A stretch of 64,000 nucleotides of DNA from Chrysomallon squamiferum (Eukaryota; Mollusca; Gastropoda; Neomphalida; Peltospiridae): positions 29,955,136 to 30,019,135 of the forward strand of contig CM022673.1 in NCBI GenBank assembly GCA_012295275.1, in the 5' to 3' direction. Below the pieces are notes generated by a model that saw only the letters and a program-made list of their open reading frames with translations, was not told where the DNA came from and searched no databases. Positions 38,701 to 50,488 of this stretch are shown one piece after another. Within the stretch, counting starts at the first letter, position 1, and each line of letters begins with the position of its first letter. The translations under genes were made by a program, and so were the position numbers.

Positions 38701-41700
38701 TCCTAAGTAAGGATGTGCAAAATGTATAAATTCAGCTGACCATAACCAGTGAAAACTACTGCTTGTTGCTAAGGGAGATGTTTACATTGGCAACAATGCA
38801 ATCCTAGTTATATAAATAGCTTTCTCAGGTTCTTGTGTGACTCACTTATTTATACCTCTATAAAAGATCTGTGCACAATGAGAGGCTTCCCTTTTATCAG
38901 AGTTCTCCAGTCAAGCAACTCTGTAATCTTATTAAAAAAAAACTTGACCTTGTGACCCTGTTGTCATGATAATACTGTTTATTATTTAAAGAAGAAGAAA
39001 AAAGTAATATCTGTGACTGATTCAAGGTTTGAATTAAATTTCAGAAAAACATTTGATAAATTTTGCTTTATGAAACTGATAAGAAAACCTTATCTTTGTG
39101 TTATAATTATACATATTATTTTTATTAGTGTACTTGTTTCTATTGTTAAGAACAACATGATTGAATGTTTTTTGGGTTTTTTTAATAACAAAAGTGTTGT
39201 AACAAAAGCATTAAGGTGTTTGTCTGCGTGTGGTGGTTGGTATGTTAAAGCAGAACAAAAAGTGTTGGATCAATAACAACTCAGTTACAAACGTGCTGTG
39301 TATGCAGGGTAGCTCAGCACAATTTGTTTATTGAGACTGTGTGAAGCCAATAAACATTACTGCTGGGCTGTATCTTAGTGGTTAGAGCATATACTTTTGT
39401 TAGGATTAGTCCTTAGGTTAGCTTAAAGCTTGTGTTCCACATTTGTCAGTAACCCTTGGTATGTACTTTCCCGAGCAGGTAGAAAGTCTGATAAACTAAA
39501 ATGGAGTACTGGAGTAATGGAGCTGTCACCTAATAATAGAGCGGTTTAGGGGGTTTTTACAAACTGTTCCAATTAATTTTCTTATTATTTTATAAATATG
39601 AAAATATACCCAGTTCAGTGTGTGTGTACACAAATATGCACTAACACACACACACAGATATATAAATTGGATACATTACTTTTTGAAAATCAATTAGATA
39701 CAAGTAGCTGTGCTCAGCAATAAATAAATGTTTAATTTACCAGATATTAATATTTAAAAAATTAATCTTAAAAAAATCCCAAGTACAATTGGACTTTGGC
39801 ATATAAAAAGTATAATATATGGTGGGGAGGGCAGAGGAAACTGAAATTAATGTGTGTGTGTGTGAAGAGAATATTTTAATAATAACAAATTTACAGAATT
39901 ACAGTAATATTAGTAATCAGTAACACCAAACAACAAAACCTACTGTAATGAAAGTTCAGCATTCCCCATAAATAAAACAAAGACTATATAAAAACGGTTT
40001 CACAGTGGCAGAAATGTTTTTGTTAGTAGTATGTTGAAAATATATTTAATTATTTTTATGGAAAACTTTTCTGAGAAATGACAGATGTTGCAGTACTCAG
40101 TACAGTACAGTATATAATTATTAGGAATATAATATGAAAATAAAGTATGTGGCGTTTAATTTCTTTTGATGTGTGCGATCATCCCCATGAATGATTGAAT
40201 AGCGTAGAAATAACCATTAAACAAGACGGCGACACCATTTACCTTCCACCCTTGGCCTTATGTCACATTTCCATTACGACAGAAGGTAGCACGTATTAAT
40301 ACACATAGAGTAATGATAATATTGGACATTCTTAAATATTATTAGTACCTCATTTATTGTATTTGAGACTGTGGTTAAAATAATTTTAACCCTTCTCCCA
40401 AAGTTGTATTTAAACAAAATGAATATTTGAAGGAATAATTCCTGTTACGCGCTACAAAATAAAATATCAAAGATCAAATAACTTTACTTTTATCTTCGAG
40501 GCTAAATCATTACCAGTTTTAATATATACTGTTTATAAATATAATATATTTTCACAACTTGATTCAGAATCGGTAATAAACAGTTCGATAGTTTATACAC
40601 TGACGTTTTTTAGTCTTTTAAGTCTAATTATGCCGCCATTATTATGATATACGTTGACGCTGCGACGACACCTAACGACATATTCCAGTATAAGGTTACT
40701 AAACTGGCTGTTAAATTCTGAGGTCATCATAAATTATTTATTTTTAATTTGTCCTGTAAGGAAAAGGGAAATGAAAGAAAGAAATCGGATATTAAGTTAC
40801 ATTCTAAACCAATACCATCGTTTCTGATAAGTAAATAGCAAAATAACAAAGATTTGTACGACATTATTATTGCTCGGTGCAGTAAACAAAACAAAATAAA
40901 TAAATATTAAAAATTCAGAAAAAAAAAGAAAAGAAAAAAGAAAGAAGCCCAACAACATACGATAATAGTATTTTGAGAATTAGAAACTATTTGTATTCTA
41001 ATTTCTTCCGTTGAGGAACGCATCATATCTAATCACGTGAACACGGCCTCGTTTTAAAATCGGTGGAAAAACTGTTTGCTGTTTATTGTTACTTCTCCAG
41101 TTTGAGTATATAAATATCTTTAAAAAAAAACAAGCATAATTTACGAATAACTGGTTGCAAAATAAATATGTTAAATAACACTAGATAAACAAAAGATTAA
41201 TAAATGTCTAAAAATACTATTTTTATATTCGGTAAAACGAAATAACATTAAAATAGTAGTTGTGGTAGTAGTAATATTAACGATAACAGTAGCAATAATA
41301 ATAATTAAATATGTAAATAAATAAAATATTATTCATACCATAGTAAATGAAACAAGATTTGTAAAATATTACAGTAGTTAACTGTAATGATAATCATAAT
41401 GATGATGACATTGATACATGAATAATTATATCGACATTAACATTAAAGATCATACTTCTAATAAGTTGCTTTGCCATTGTTTCCAGATTGAGGAGATGAG
41501 GATTTCTGAGATAATCAGAGGCTGTCAAACCCCACTGAAATGTAAAAACACAGTTTCATTTAGTTTATTCTCTTATCTTCTACTAACATTAACTGTATCA
41601 ACTCATGCTGAAATGTCCAACGTACATAATGCATTGTTTCTGTTTTAAAAGTCTGATTCAATCCACGTTGTTGAAATGATAAAAAGAAGGACATTTAATA

Positions 41701-44700
41701 AAAATATTGTGACACTTATGTTTAATTTAAAGTAAACATTTAATGATGAGTTGAAATATAAAAAGGTTGTATAAAGTATATAAAATTTACTTAAAAGTGT
41801 TAATTTCTCAAATATTATAATGTAATGAGGGATATATTTTTATATTTTATTTTTATTTTTAATTTTTTTAATTTCAATTTTGTTAAAAATGCTTTATATA
41901 ATGTTACATGCATGATACATGCATTCATACAATATAAATAAAGAAATTAATATTAATTTTTACATCTGTCTGAAGAACAGGACAAAAAAACAAAATTCCA
42001 TTAAACATCCTGCTTGAAGTGGTGCAGAACAAAGGACAGAGTTCTCGGAGGCAATTCTGACCTGCCTAACCAAGACACAGAACATTGTGGATTTGATATA
42101 CCTTTTGTATGCTTTTGTTACTTGATTTGAGCATTAAAAGTCCTTAAATTTGTTGTTAAGAAAAAAAGTAAAGAAATAGACATCAAATTAAAAAAAAAAA
42201 AAAAAAAAAACAAATCGGACATAAAGAAAGAAATAAAATGTGAAAAAGTGATAAAAAAAATTTAGTTAAATAAATCATTTTAAACACCATTGTAATAAGG
42301 ATATTTAAAAAAAAAAAAATCTCCATAGCCTTTTACTTAATGTTAGGAATCAAGAAGAACAAATATTAAATGATACTTTTATTTTATACATGTCTCTTGC
42401 TCTCTCAAAAACAAAATTTTGTACCTACCAGGTCAAGATAATTTTGATTCAGTTCAGATGCCAGTAATCTTCTGTACATAGTACTGTCAACATCAGTGCA
42501 GTAGTGCATGGCTGTCCTGCCCATCTTTATAACAAAATGTGTATTTTTAACATTTTTATTACAAATTCACTCCAAAAATAAAACTGCAAACACAAAACAT
42601 GTACTTAAGATACACCATCAAACAAATTAATTGGGTGATCATTAAAGAGTTCAATACACTTTTTTGACTATTAGTTATTTGTATATTGTTTATATAGGTT
42701 TCATGTAATTTAAAAAAAATACTAAAAAACAATTCATTGTATTAACTAACAAAAAATATGTATATATGAAATAATTATATAAACTTTTATCATATAATTT
42801 TTTGTCATCTCTTATGACTGCTGATAAATATAATATCAGTCATATTTCATATTTCATTCTATATTCTCAGTAGCATAAACTTCAGAAGTCATCATCCATA
42901 AGACAGACAGGGAAAATTCCAGTGCTGGTTCTTACCAGAAGTTGTAGAATTATATGTTCTATCAAACTAAACCTATAAAACATGTTGTCTTGGCAATGAT
43001 TGATTTATTTTGATTTTAAGAAAAAGTTAATAAATTCATTGACATACCATTTAAATTCCAAATGTTTATAAAAATAATTTTTTTTTAAACTTTTGTATTA
43101 ATAAGAAACTAACAATCTTCTTTGAAGGCAACATATATGATCAACTAGATTGATTTAATTTAATTCTGATTTAATTGACTGTTACTAAATTAGTTGGTGG
43201 TAAATAGTAACTGTACTTACATCATCAACTTCACTGACAATCTGTGGATAGATATTGAGGAGATATTCAAAACACTTGACACTGTTAAAAATTACAGTTT
43301 TGATGAAGAGTGGAATACCAGATCTATCACATGCTGTAATGATTTCATCTTTTCCCAAAACATCTCTGCAACATTCACCTCTGCTGTATTCACTAATAAT
43401 TTCCTTCAGTGCATCCACATTGTTGATTACAACTGACTGATGCATTCTCTTCACCAGTTTCTAAAAATATAAAATAAAATTGCAAGAAAGAATGTAAATA
43501 AAGGAAAAGATTGTATTTGTTTTTAATGTTATAAAACATTTGCAATTACTGCTACTGTCATTTTGGGTTTTACTTTGTTTTTTCATTGATTTTCATGGTG
43601 GTGGTCAATTGCAGCCATTGCTTTAATGTTGTTGTACTGTCTTACAAAATAATTCTGCTTTTATATGTAACAGAACAAATAACACTATGAGAGTATAAAG
43701 ATATTGCCATACCATGTAGTAATATATTAAATGATTTTCACTAGGTTATAAATACTTGGATATAATCATTTTTAATAGATTTAGGTGTGCTTTATTATTA
43801 TTATTTTTTACTTTTTATTTATTAATATGTTTCTTCTGCCATTTTTTCATTTTCATATTAACAGTCATTTTTATTTATTTTTTGTTTGTTTTACTAGTAT
43901 GTGTATATTTATATATTATTAAAAATGTTTTTATTATTTTACTTATTATTATTTCAGACAGTTCTGTAATTTTTATGTTATACCTGTATATATTTAATGT
44001 GTTCTAGAAAATTTCTTGATCTTTCTGGTAATGCATTCTTGTCTGTTAGCTTGTTAAGTGGAGGCCAGTGAAGCCAGCCATTAAGTGCTAGTCTTTTCAG
44101 ACGAGCAACGTCATCATCAAATAGATACTTCAGTACTTCTTTCTTGAAAATGTCTATTGGTTTGTGTTTTTGCATCTGAAAGAGCAACAAATCCATTGCT
44201 GTGTAACCATCAACGTTATGTAAAGAAATATCCACTTTATCCACAAGAAGTTGCAAAATCATTTCATCAGCTCTATGAGTGACAGCCAAGTGCAAATAAC
44301 TCCACCCTTCCAAACTTCTCACATGTGTAGAATGGCCATTATCTAGAAGAGTCTTCATAAATATCACATCATTCATAATTATTGCCTCATAGAGTTTGGT
44401 TTCCTCAAACAGCTTTGGTTCTTTCTCTGTTGTAATACCAAGTCCATTTTTAATGGATTCTTGTATTTGTTGTTCTTCTTGTCCTTGTGCAAGCTGCATA
44501 ATACTTTTCTTTCTGTGAATGTTGATGATTGTAGGCAGACTGGATGTTGTCTGGTATTCTGTCATTAGCAGATTCTTGTCTCTCTGAGGTTCAGTTTTGT
44601 TGAGATTTGACAAGCGGAACTGAAGACCAGATGGATGAGTGAGCTGGAGAGTCTCGAGGTGATACTGGACGTCTGAGAGTGCAAACAGTCCTGGGTTGTT

Positions 44701-47700
44701 CTTAAAAATCTCTGGTGTTGTATGGGTCTGAAAATAATATTAATGCCTTTACATTTTGAAATAAATGAAATATATCTACAGTGTCTGTGTTTTGTGTGTG
44801 CATATGCACCTACATTTTTGTATATTTAATCATTCTGATAGTATCTGATGTATAACAAAGCAAATATATTTATTTTTAATTACCTCAATAAATAATTTAT
44901 CTTTCATTTATCATATTTTTTTGTGTTTATGTCTGTGTTAGTTTCTATGTAAATGTAATACAAACCAAATCTTTAATCTTTTCATCAGCTCCAGCTTTCT
45001 TCAGGAGTATGTAAATATCTTTATGTGTAGCACTACATGCAGCGTAGTGTAAAGCTGTTCTTCCCATCTGGAGAAATTACAAAATCTTACAGAATTTTAA
45101 ATATTTTTTTAAAAATAATTTTTGAAGTTTACAGTTTATAAAATATAAACTATTTTTTATATTTTATTTTGAATAGCTTATTTTTGTTTTTTAATATTGT
45201 TTTTGAAATCTGTATTTTGATCTGTATTGGTAAAATCAGTCAATAAAAATATAGAACAAATATGGATTAAGATATAAAAACACAAATTATTCCATTAATT
45301 ATAATTATTATTATTATTATGAACTTTTTAATGAATATTCATTTAGAAATTAAAATTTATTTACATACATTATCAGCTACATTGACTGTTGATGGAAATC
45401 TTTTAACAATGTGTTCAACAATGTCATACAGCTGAAAGATGACTGCTTTCTGTAGGGGAGGTAATCCTGAATGATCACATACAATAGCAAGTTGTTTGCT
45501 TGTCAGAGTTGTCTTCAGATAATCTGGACTGTTTTGCTCAATGCAGTGATGTATCTGATAAACCTTTTTCTATGAATAAAAATAATTTAAAACTATACTA
45601 CACCTTTGTCAAAAGTTCTACTTTCTTTATCCCTTGAATCCAGCTTACAATAATGCAGTAAGTGTAGACATTATAATTATGCAATATATTTTTTTTATTA
45701 TGATACAAAAATCATGTCCAGTCTTTAGGAGATAAAAAAAAAAAAAAAAAAAATAATAATAATTAAAAACAAAATAAAAAATAAATAAATAAATAGGAAT
45801 AAGAGAAAGAAAATTTAAAAAGATGGAGACAATTTAAAATGTTTAAGGATTTAATAAACATTTTGTTTCTTTGGTGCACGGAACATGTTAATTATTATAC
45901 AAGTATTATTTAACTATTCAGAATTTATATTATTTTTATTATTAATTTAAAATATTAATAGAGTCATAAAACACACCTGAACTGCAGGAAGTTCTCTAAA
46001 AAATATTCTAACATTTTCCTTAACATCTTTGATTTCATCAACATCCACTGGCCAGGCATTCCACCCTTGCTTCAGCAGATGTTCCAGAATCTCCATATTT
46101 CCCACTTTTATCAGCTGACACACCTGGTTCAGAATGAGCCACTGGATTTGTCTGGCTTCTCTTGTGATTGCCAGATCCAAAGCAGTGTCTCCATTCTCAT
46201 CCCTGAAACTGATGTCTATCTTATTTAGGAGCATTTTGACGATGTCATCATTGGTGCCTTGGTCAATGGCAACGTGGAGGTAAGATGAGCCGTCATATCC
46301 TCTTTGGTTTACATCTTGACTCTTCAGAAGGATCTCAAGCTGTTCTGTGTCATTGTCAAGGATTGCCTGATAAATTTCTTGGTCCTGAAAATCCATTGAT
46401 CATTTGATGTGGACTGGACAATCCTGAAACTTTGAGATATCTTTATAAATGAAAAATGAAACAGAAAGAGACAAGAAAATTAGAGATCTCAAGAAAAACC
46501 ACTAACTAGATGTGATCAGTGATCCCACATTAGGCTCATTGTGAATTCTGTTTTTGAACACATAATAATTATTTTATCTAATGCTGTATAATTTATTTGC
46601 ATTAAAATATATATTCCTACTTTTGATAAGGGTGATGTGCTTGGAAGGGAAGTGACTTAATTCATTTTAGTTTATACATTTAATACATGTCAATGTTTAC
46701 AGTTGAAACTACTTATATAATGAAATGCACTGAGTATTCTGTTATGATCCTAAATAGGATTAGTATTTTCCAATTAAAAAAAATGGTGTTACTTAATTAA
46801 AATGAAGTATGAATTCCAGTTCATTCAAGGCTGATATAAAGCAAATATACTAACACATATTAATATGATACAATTTAAATTCAGATTTCTCCTAATAGAA
46901 GTATCACATCATCATTGCCGAGATTAGTGCAGTCATACATTAGATTATTACATTTTTTTTTTACATTTCTGTAATAGATTTTTAAAATCCACCTTCCAGT
47001 ACATTACTGTGCTTGATGCAATATATGAAATTAACTGTGGAGGCATATTTTTATATATTTGACATACACTGTATGTATTATGTAGTGTGTTTATCATGTA
47101 TAGTTATAAAAAATACCGGTATGTAAGTACTAATGGGTTATCTGTGATGTGTGTATATGTGTCTGCATATTTGTGTGCACATGCAGGATAGTTTCTTGGA
47201 ACATACTCAAGTATTATTATCTGTACAATTATTCATATATTACTCTTATATATATTAAACAAATATTCAGTATTTCTATCTGCTAAAAGACTTGAGTTGC
47301 CTAATTAAAACTAGAAAAATACAACACACAAAAAAGACTTTAAAAGAAGACTACACACACCTCTTTAGGTTCATCTTACAGTTGTAAGATACATTTTACA
47401 TAGTGATTGATTATTCACTGTACATTTATCTCAGTGAACAGATTTCTATTCATTTAAAGATTAATGAAAAAACATAATTTACTCAGTTTTACTGTGTGGA
47501 TTCTAGTTATTATACAAATGAAAAACCTTACCTGTTTTGATGTTCTTTTTAAAGATTTTATTTATGCCACTTCTTCCTACAAAGTAAAATCAAGTAAACC
47601 TCTCTCAAAAAAATATATATGAGTAATTATACACAAGCTAAATATAATACTAATTGGTTACCATGGAAACTTCTTCAGTCACTGTAGGAGTATACTGTTA

Positions 47701-48625
47701 CCATAGTACTACAGTGGTTTAATGATCATCATATAGATTCTGCTTTCAGGCTTTTCATTCTGATTACAAAAGCCTGCTTTGCCATTGATTATAAAATAAG
47801 TTTTTGTCACACACTGTCGTGTGTTTGCTGATAAAAGTGATACTGTCATTGATTCTAATGTGTAGAATTGATTTCTGAATTTTGTTCATGTATTTTCCAT
47901 TGTGATTTGACTAATAATTTGTTGACCTGCAGGTGCATGTTTGTGTATCACACATAACAGTTTTTCACTAATTTAGAAATTTGCCTGTGTGTTTGCTGTT
48001 GGACATAATTGTGTTATATAATTGTATATTGATAGTTTAGCAGTTGCCTAATGTGTTTGTTGTCAGATGTAACTGAAATTGCTGATATTTTGAAATCCAC
48101 TTTTATAATTTGTATAAAATGATTATTGCATTAACAACATTAACAAGTTGTAGAATTTCCAACATAAATTGCATTTTGATTTCCTTTAGTTTCTGTGTTT
48201 CTCTCATCTATACACAGTTAATGTATAACAATGACACAAATCAAACAAAACCAAAAACAATTACATTGGGAAATTCTACTACTGTCCATATAATTTTCTT
48301 TAAACTAATGTGAAGTATTAAAGATTAGAGATGATTCATGCAGTGAACAGGTAAGGTGAAAATTCAAGCTGCACAAAATTCTGGCTAAATGTTGAACACA
48401 AATTTCTACAAAAAAGAAATCACTAAAGAACTTGCATGCTTCTTTTAATAACCATAATAAAATATTTCTTGTTTTACAGAGTACCATGATACTGCAGCCT
48501 ATCCAGCTCCAAGTTACTGCAACCCAATTCCATGGCAACCAATCCACATACCTACTGTTAAGAATGAGAAACCCAAGAAGTCAAAGCCTAAGAAATACAT
48601 GTGGAACCCAGACAAATATTATTAA
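29732..48625 (+). CDS. CCDC34: CCDC34, coiled-coil domain-containing protein 34 (three coding exons, 17.6-kb last intron)
   Basis: Coding exons are 29732-29967, 30347-30909 and 48480-48625. Phases agree (CA|A, then C|AG), giving 314 residues. An acceptor (GCTTTCAG, exon start 29728) lies just before the start codon, so an untranslated exon precedes it. Exon 2 begins the CCDC34 domain with LSSWENW (human: LTPWEVWF), continues as a long Lys/Glu-rich coiled coil with repeated EEWLxKKRK units, and ends GVLGGKLT (human: GYANGKLT). Exon 3 continues with SYCNPIPWQPIHIP, matching human FYNPIPWKPIHMP, and a basic tail ending in WNPDKYY. Human CCDC34 works in sperm flagellum formation. Frames on the opposite strand of exon 2 are shadows. 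The whole ankyrin/DPY30 locus sits in the last intron on the other strand. Confidence 0.9.
31840..31845 (-). terminator. Candidate polyadenylation signal of the ankyrin/DPY30 gene
   Basis: On the minus strand AATAAA falls 32 bases beyond the stop codon at 31877-31879, a plausible distance for a short 3' UTR. Confidence 0.5.
31877..38091 (-). CDS. Ankyrin repeat protein with DPY30 motif and coiled coil (3' half, or separate gene B)
   Basis: Exons: 38091-37661, 37140-36940, 36700-36599, 36317-36152, 35671-35427, 35019-34844, 34498-34380, 34037-33918, 33792-33626, 33248-33048, 32430-32335, 32179-31877 (stop). If the ATG at 38083 is the start, the product is 772 residues. Order of domains: ankyrin module (LGRSLLHAAVFI, MGRTALHYAAG); linker; DPY30 motif in exon 35671-35427 with LAEIAECRPWDPIEYLAHWL, the dimerisation/docking signature; a highly charged Glu/Arg/Lys coiled coil (35019-34380); an ankyrin-like ENGQTELHKMAGQA; a second module with LGRSPLHMAVLLEHKDIVEY and NRTPLHYAMA; then an acidic Glu/Thr/Pro-rich tail. 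DPY30 motifs bind amphipathic helices and recur in radial-spoke and adenylate-kinase/NDK flagellar proteins. A ciliary scaffold role is inferred. I do not recognise a named family. Confidence 0.85.
38780..38794. promoter_or_regulatory. X-box-like site (GTTTACATTGGCAAC)
   Basis: One perfect RFX half site (GGCAAC) and one with a mismatch are spaced by three bases. It lies about 690 bases upstream, on the minus strand, of the exon ending at 38091. It would be the expected place for a separate promoter if the 3' half is its own gene. TATA-like sequences exist nearby on both strands (38812, 38859). Confidence 0.35.
39365..39450 (+). mobile_element. tRNA-derived SINE fragment
   Basis: gggctgtatcttagtggtta followed by gagcat is a close match to the 5' part of a tRNA, including an RNA polymerase III A box (TTAGTGGTTAGAGC at 39375-39388). 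A decayed B-box-like ttgtgttccacat follows about 45 bases later. No intact cloverleaf can be drawn, so it is a SINE piece, not a tRNA gene. Confidence 0.5.
41456..46396 (-). CDS. Ankyrin repeat protein (5' half of the same gene, or separate gene A)
   Basis: Exons: 46423-45977 (ATG at 46396, with an in-frame TGA two codons upstream), 45569-45369, 45067-44966, 44727-43984, 43460-43221, 42524-42429, 41534-41456. Phases agree throughout. The modules read, in order, a long exon with GSSYLHVAIDQG and NGDTALDLAI and ending GWNAWPV, a 67-residue exon with CDHSGLPPLQKAVIF, a 34-residue exon with MGRTALHYAAC, then the cycle again with diverged residues (GWSYLHLAVTHR, MGRTAMHYC). Exon 41534-41456 joins exon 38091 in frame through donor AGAA|GTATGA, which would give one 1,402-residue protein. 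Read through instead, it stops at 41394, giving a 647-residue protein. No catalytic motif and no membrane segment were seen. The function is unknown; ankyrin surfaces bind protein partners. Confidence 0.82.
43984..44727 (-). CDS. Fused exon of the ankyrin gene (tail of module 1 plus head of module 2)
   Basis: This 248-codon exon starts with a module-tail segment (TPEIFKNNPGLF...). It passes through a Gln/Ser/Thr-rich linker and then encodes the entire first exon of the second ankyrin module (KLYEAIIMNDVIFMK through NGWLHWPPLNK). At the module 2/3 junction the equivalent tail and head are separate exons (41534-41456 and 38091-37661). This shows either an intron loss here or an intron gain there. 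Confidence 0.8.
47532..47576 (-). other. Candidate 5' untranslated exon of the ankyrin/DPY30 gene
   Basis: On the minus strand a 45-base segment is bounded by an acceptor-like TTTGTAG and a strong donor, ACAG|GTAAGG. The next acceptor, AGTTTCAG, ends at 46424, 27 bases before the ATG. If 47576 is instead near the transcription start, the acceptor-like bases are coincidental. It sits 80-180 bases downstream of the X-box motifs. Confidence 0.45.
47657..47670. promoter_or_regulatory. RFX X-box (GTTACCATGGAAAC)
   Basis: A nearly palindromic 14-mer fits the RFX consensus GTNRCC-N(1-3)-RGYAAC, with both half sites recognisable. ATTGG (a CCAAT box on the minus strand) directly abuts it at 47653-47657. 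A second, weaker copy (GTTACCATAGTACT) lies at 47697-47710. X-boxes control ciliary genes in animals from nematodes to vertebrates. Position fits the minus-strand ankyrin/DPY30 promoter. Confidence 0.65.
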
Positions 48626-48915
48626 ATTATATTTATTTTTATTTATACAAACTGTGATATTTAGGATCATATTAGCAACTTCTTTATTTTTAAATTTCTT
48701 ATTTTATATTTATGTTGCATTTATTTATAATGATTCATTTTTTTCTTCTTGTTGTTTTTGTTTTCAGTAGTTGTAATCATTAGATCATTTTGAAGATGAA
48801 TCATTTATTATTATTATTATTATTTTTATTTGTTATCAGTTTTAGCAGGCATCTTTTTAAAGACTTTTATGTTTGTACTGTATTTTTAATATAATATTTA
48901 TTATTATTTTTTATT

Positions 48916-48921
48916 AATAAA
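48916..48921 (+). terminator. Candidate polyadenylation signal of CCDC34
   Basis: AATAAA lies about 290 bases after the CCDC34 stop codon at 48623-48625. In such AT-rich sequence this hexamer is common, so the assignment is weak. Confidence 0.4.
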
Positions 48922-50488
48922 TGTCTTGAAATATTTATTGATAATTCCTGTTTAATAATAAACAAAAAGAATAATGATAAAAGAAGAATAAAATATTTCA
49001 GTATCAAGACATAATACAATTATAAAAATAAACTGGACAGTTAATTTAAATTGTGTTTAACAAAGAACAGAAGTGGAAGAAGAATTAAACTATATATATA
49101 TAAATAGTGAATTAAATTTGAATATAAACATAGTATGTTCAATTTATGAGAATGTTTTTATGAGTTTTGAAATGGTGCCATTAACTCATCCAATATATCT
49201 ACATCCAATTTCCTTGATTTTTTTTTTATATACCTCAAGCAAAAAAACCCAAAACAAACCCTAACAAACAACAACATAATAATGTATTTTAATGATAATA
49301 ATAATATCAAGAATTATAATTGATAAAAAAAATCTCACAAGAAGAAAAATAGAATATTTGTAAACATTATTTTCCTAGTAAATCTTTTACACAGTAATGT
49401 GAAGAAATTAAAAACAAGGAGAACATTTAGACCTCCAAAATAATTTGTATCATAAATATTTCATATCCCTAACTTTCTAATTCAGTATATTTAAATGTAT
49501 ATGATATGTAGATAGTACCATTTTTTTCTAAAACAGATATTTGTAGATTAAAAAAAATAAAAAATAAAAAATAAATAAAAGATTATAATAATAATAATTT
49601 AAAAAAATAATTAAATATATTAAAAAAATAAAAAATAAAATGAATAGTGAGACTGCAGGACAAATATTTGTAAAAATATAAATCATCACAGAAATTGTTG
49701 AAACTTTAAACTAATGGGTGTCTGATTCTTTTATTAAATATATGTACTGCTACAAATATTGCTGAACTGCTACTAGTGTGTTATCTGTTACAACTGCAGT
49801 TTCATTTCATCAGTTTTGTCAGGATCCATTACCATTATGTTTTTATTATTATTATTATTATTTTTTTTAAAGATTCATATTTTAGATAATGGATTATCAG
49901 CTAATATTAGTGCCTTTCAGAGAGCTATTTTTGCTTCAGGATTCATCAGTCTTTTTATGTGTAAATCAATATTATAAAACAAGTGTTTAAAAGCTAGCTG
50001 TGATATTTGAAATGTTTATATATGCATTCTGAAACAAGGTCAATATCAAATATATTTTATAATTGCTTCTTTTATTATTATTTTTTAACTCAAATTTTTC
50101 TTTAAATATTATACATCTAGGATTTTTAAATAGGGGCCTGCCCATACTGTTAAAAATCACTGAAAATCAGTGATTGAAAATAATACAAAATTAACAGAAG
50201 GGATTTTGAAACTGTGTAAACATGTTATGATGCTTTAGGAAACTGAATAAGATATATTTTATATGTATAAAAGTATTTTAAGACGAAAGTTTAAAACTTG
50301 AGCAAAGGTGGGTTTTTTTATTAGTTTGTTTGTAAATGAACATTTTAATCATTTTAAATTTTTTTTTTTTTATTGAGTGTAATTTGTTAACATGTTAGAC
50401 TGTATTTAATAATGTTTGAATGTTGTAAGCAGTTGAAATTTGTGGAAATTTAATATTGTTCAAAAGTTCTAATGGTTTTTGAAATATA

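Larger units (their letters stand above)
38092..41455 (-). other. Intron or intergenic gap between the two ankyrin halves
   Basis: No coding exon seen. It holds an X-box-like site at 38780, a tRNA-like SINE piece at 39365, and a less AT-rich, CpG-containing stretch at about 40150-41060. That stretch has aagacggcgacaccattt and GCCGCCATTATT (YY1-like motifs), a CACGTG-type E-box at 41034, and a possible minus-strand donor, GGAAG|GTAAATG, near 40243. Confidence 0.5.

Noticed and set aside
38812-38870. Plus-strand TATA boxes (tataaatag, ctataaaag) suggesting a plus-strand promoter
   Set aside because: Such words are frequent in AT-rich DNA, and no plus-strand exon follows until the CCDC34 last exon nearly 10 kb away.
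39365-39450. A functional tRNA gene
   Set aside because: Only the A box is good. The B box is decayed and no acceptor stem or cloverleaf can be formed, so it fits a SINE fragment.
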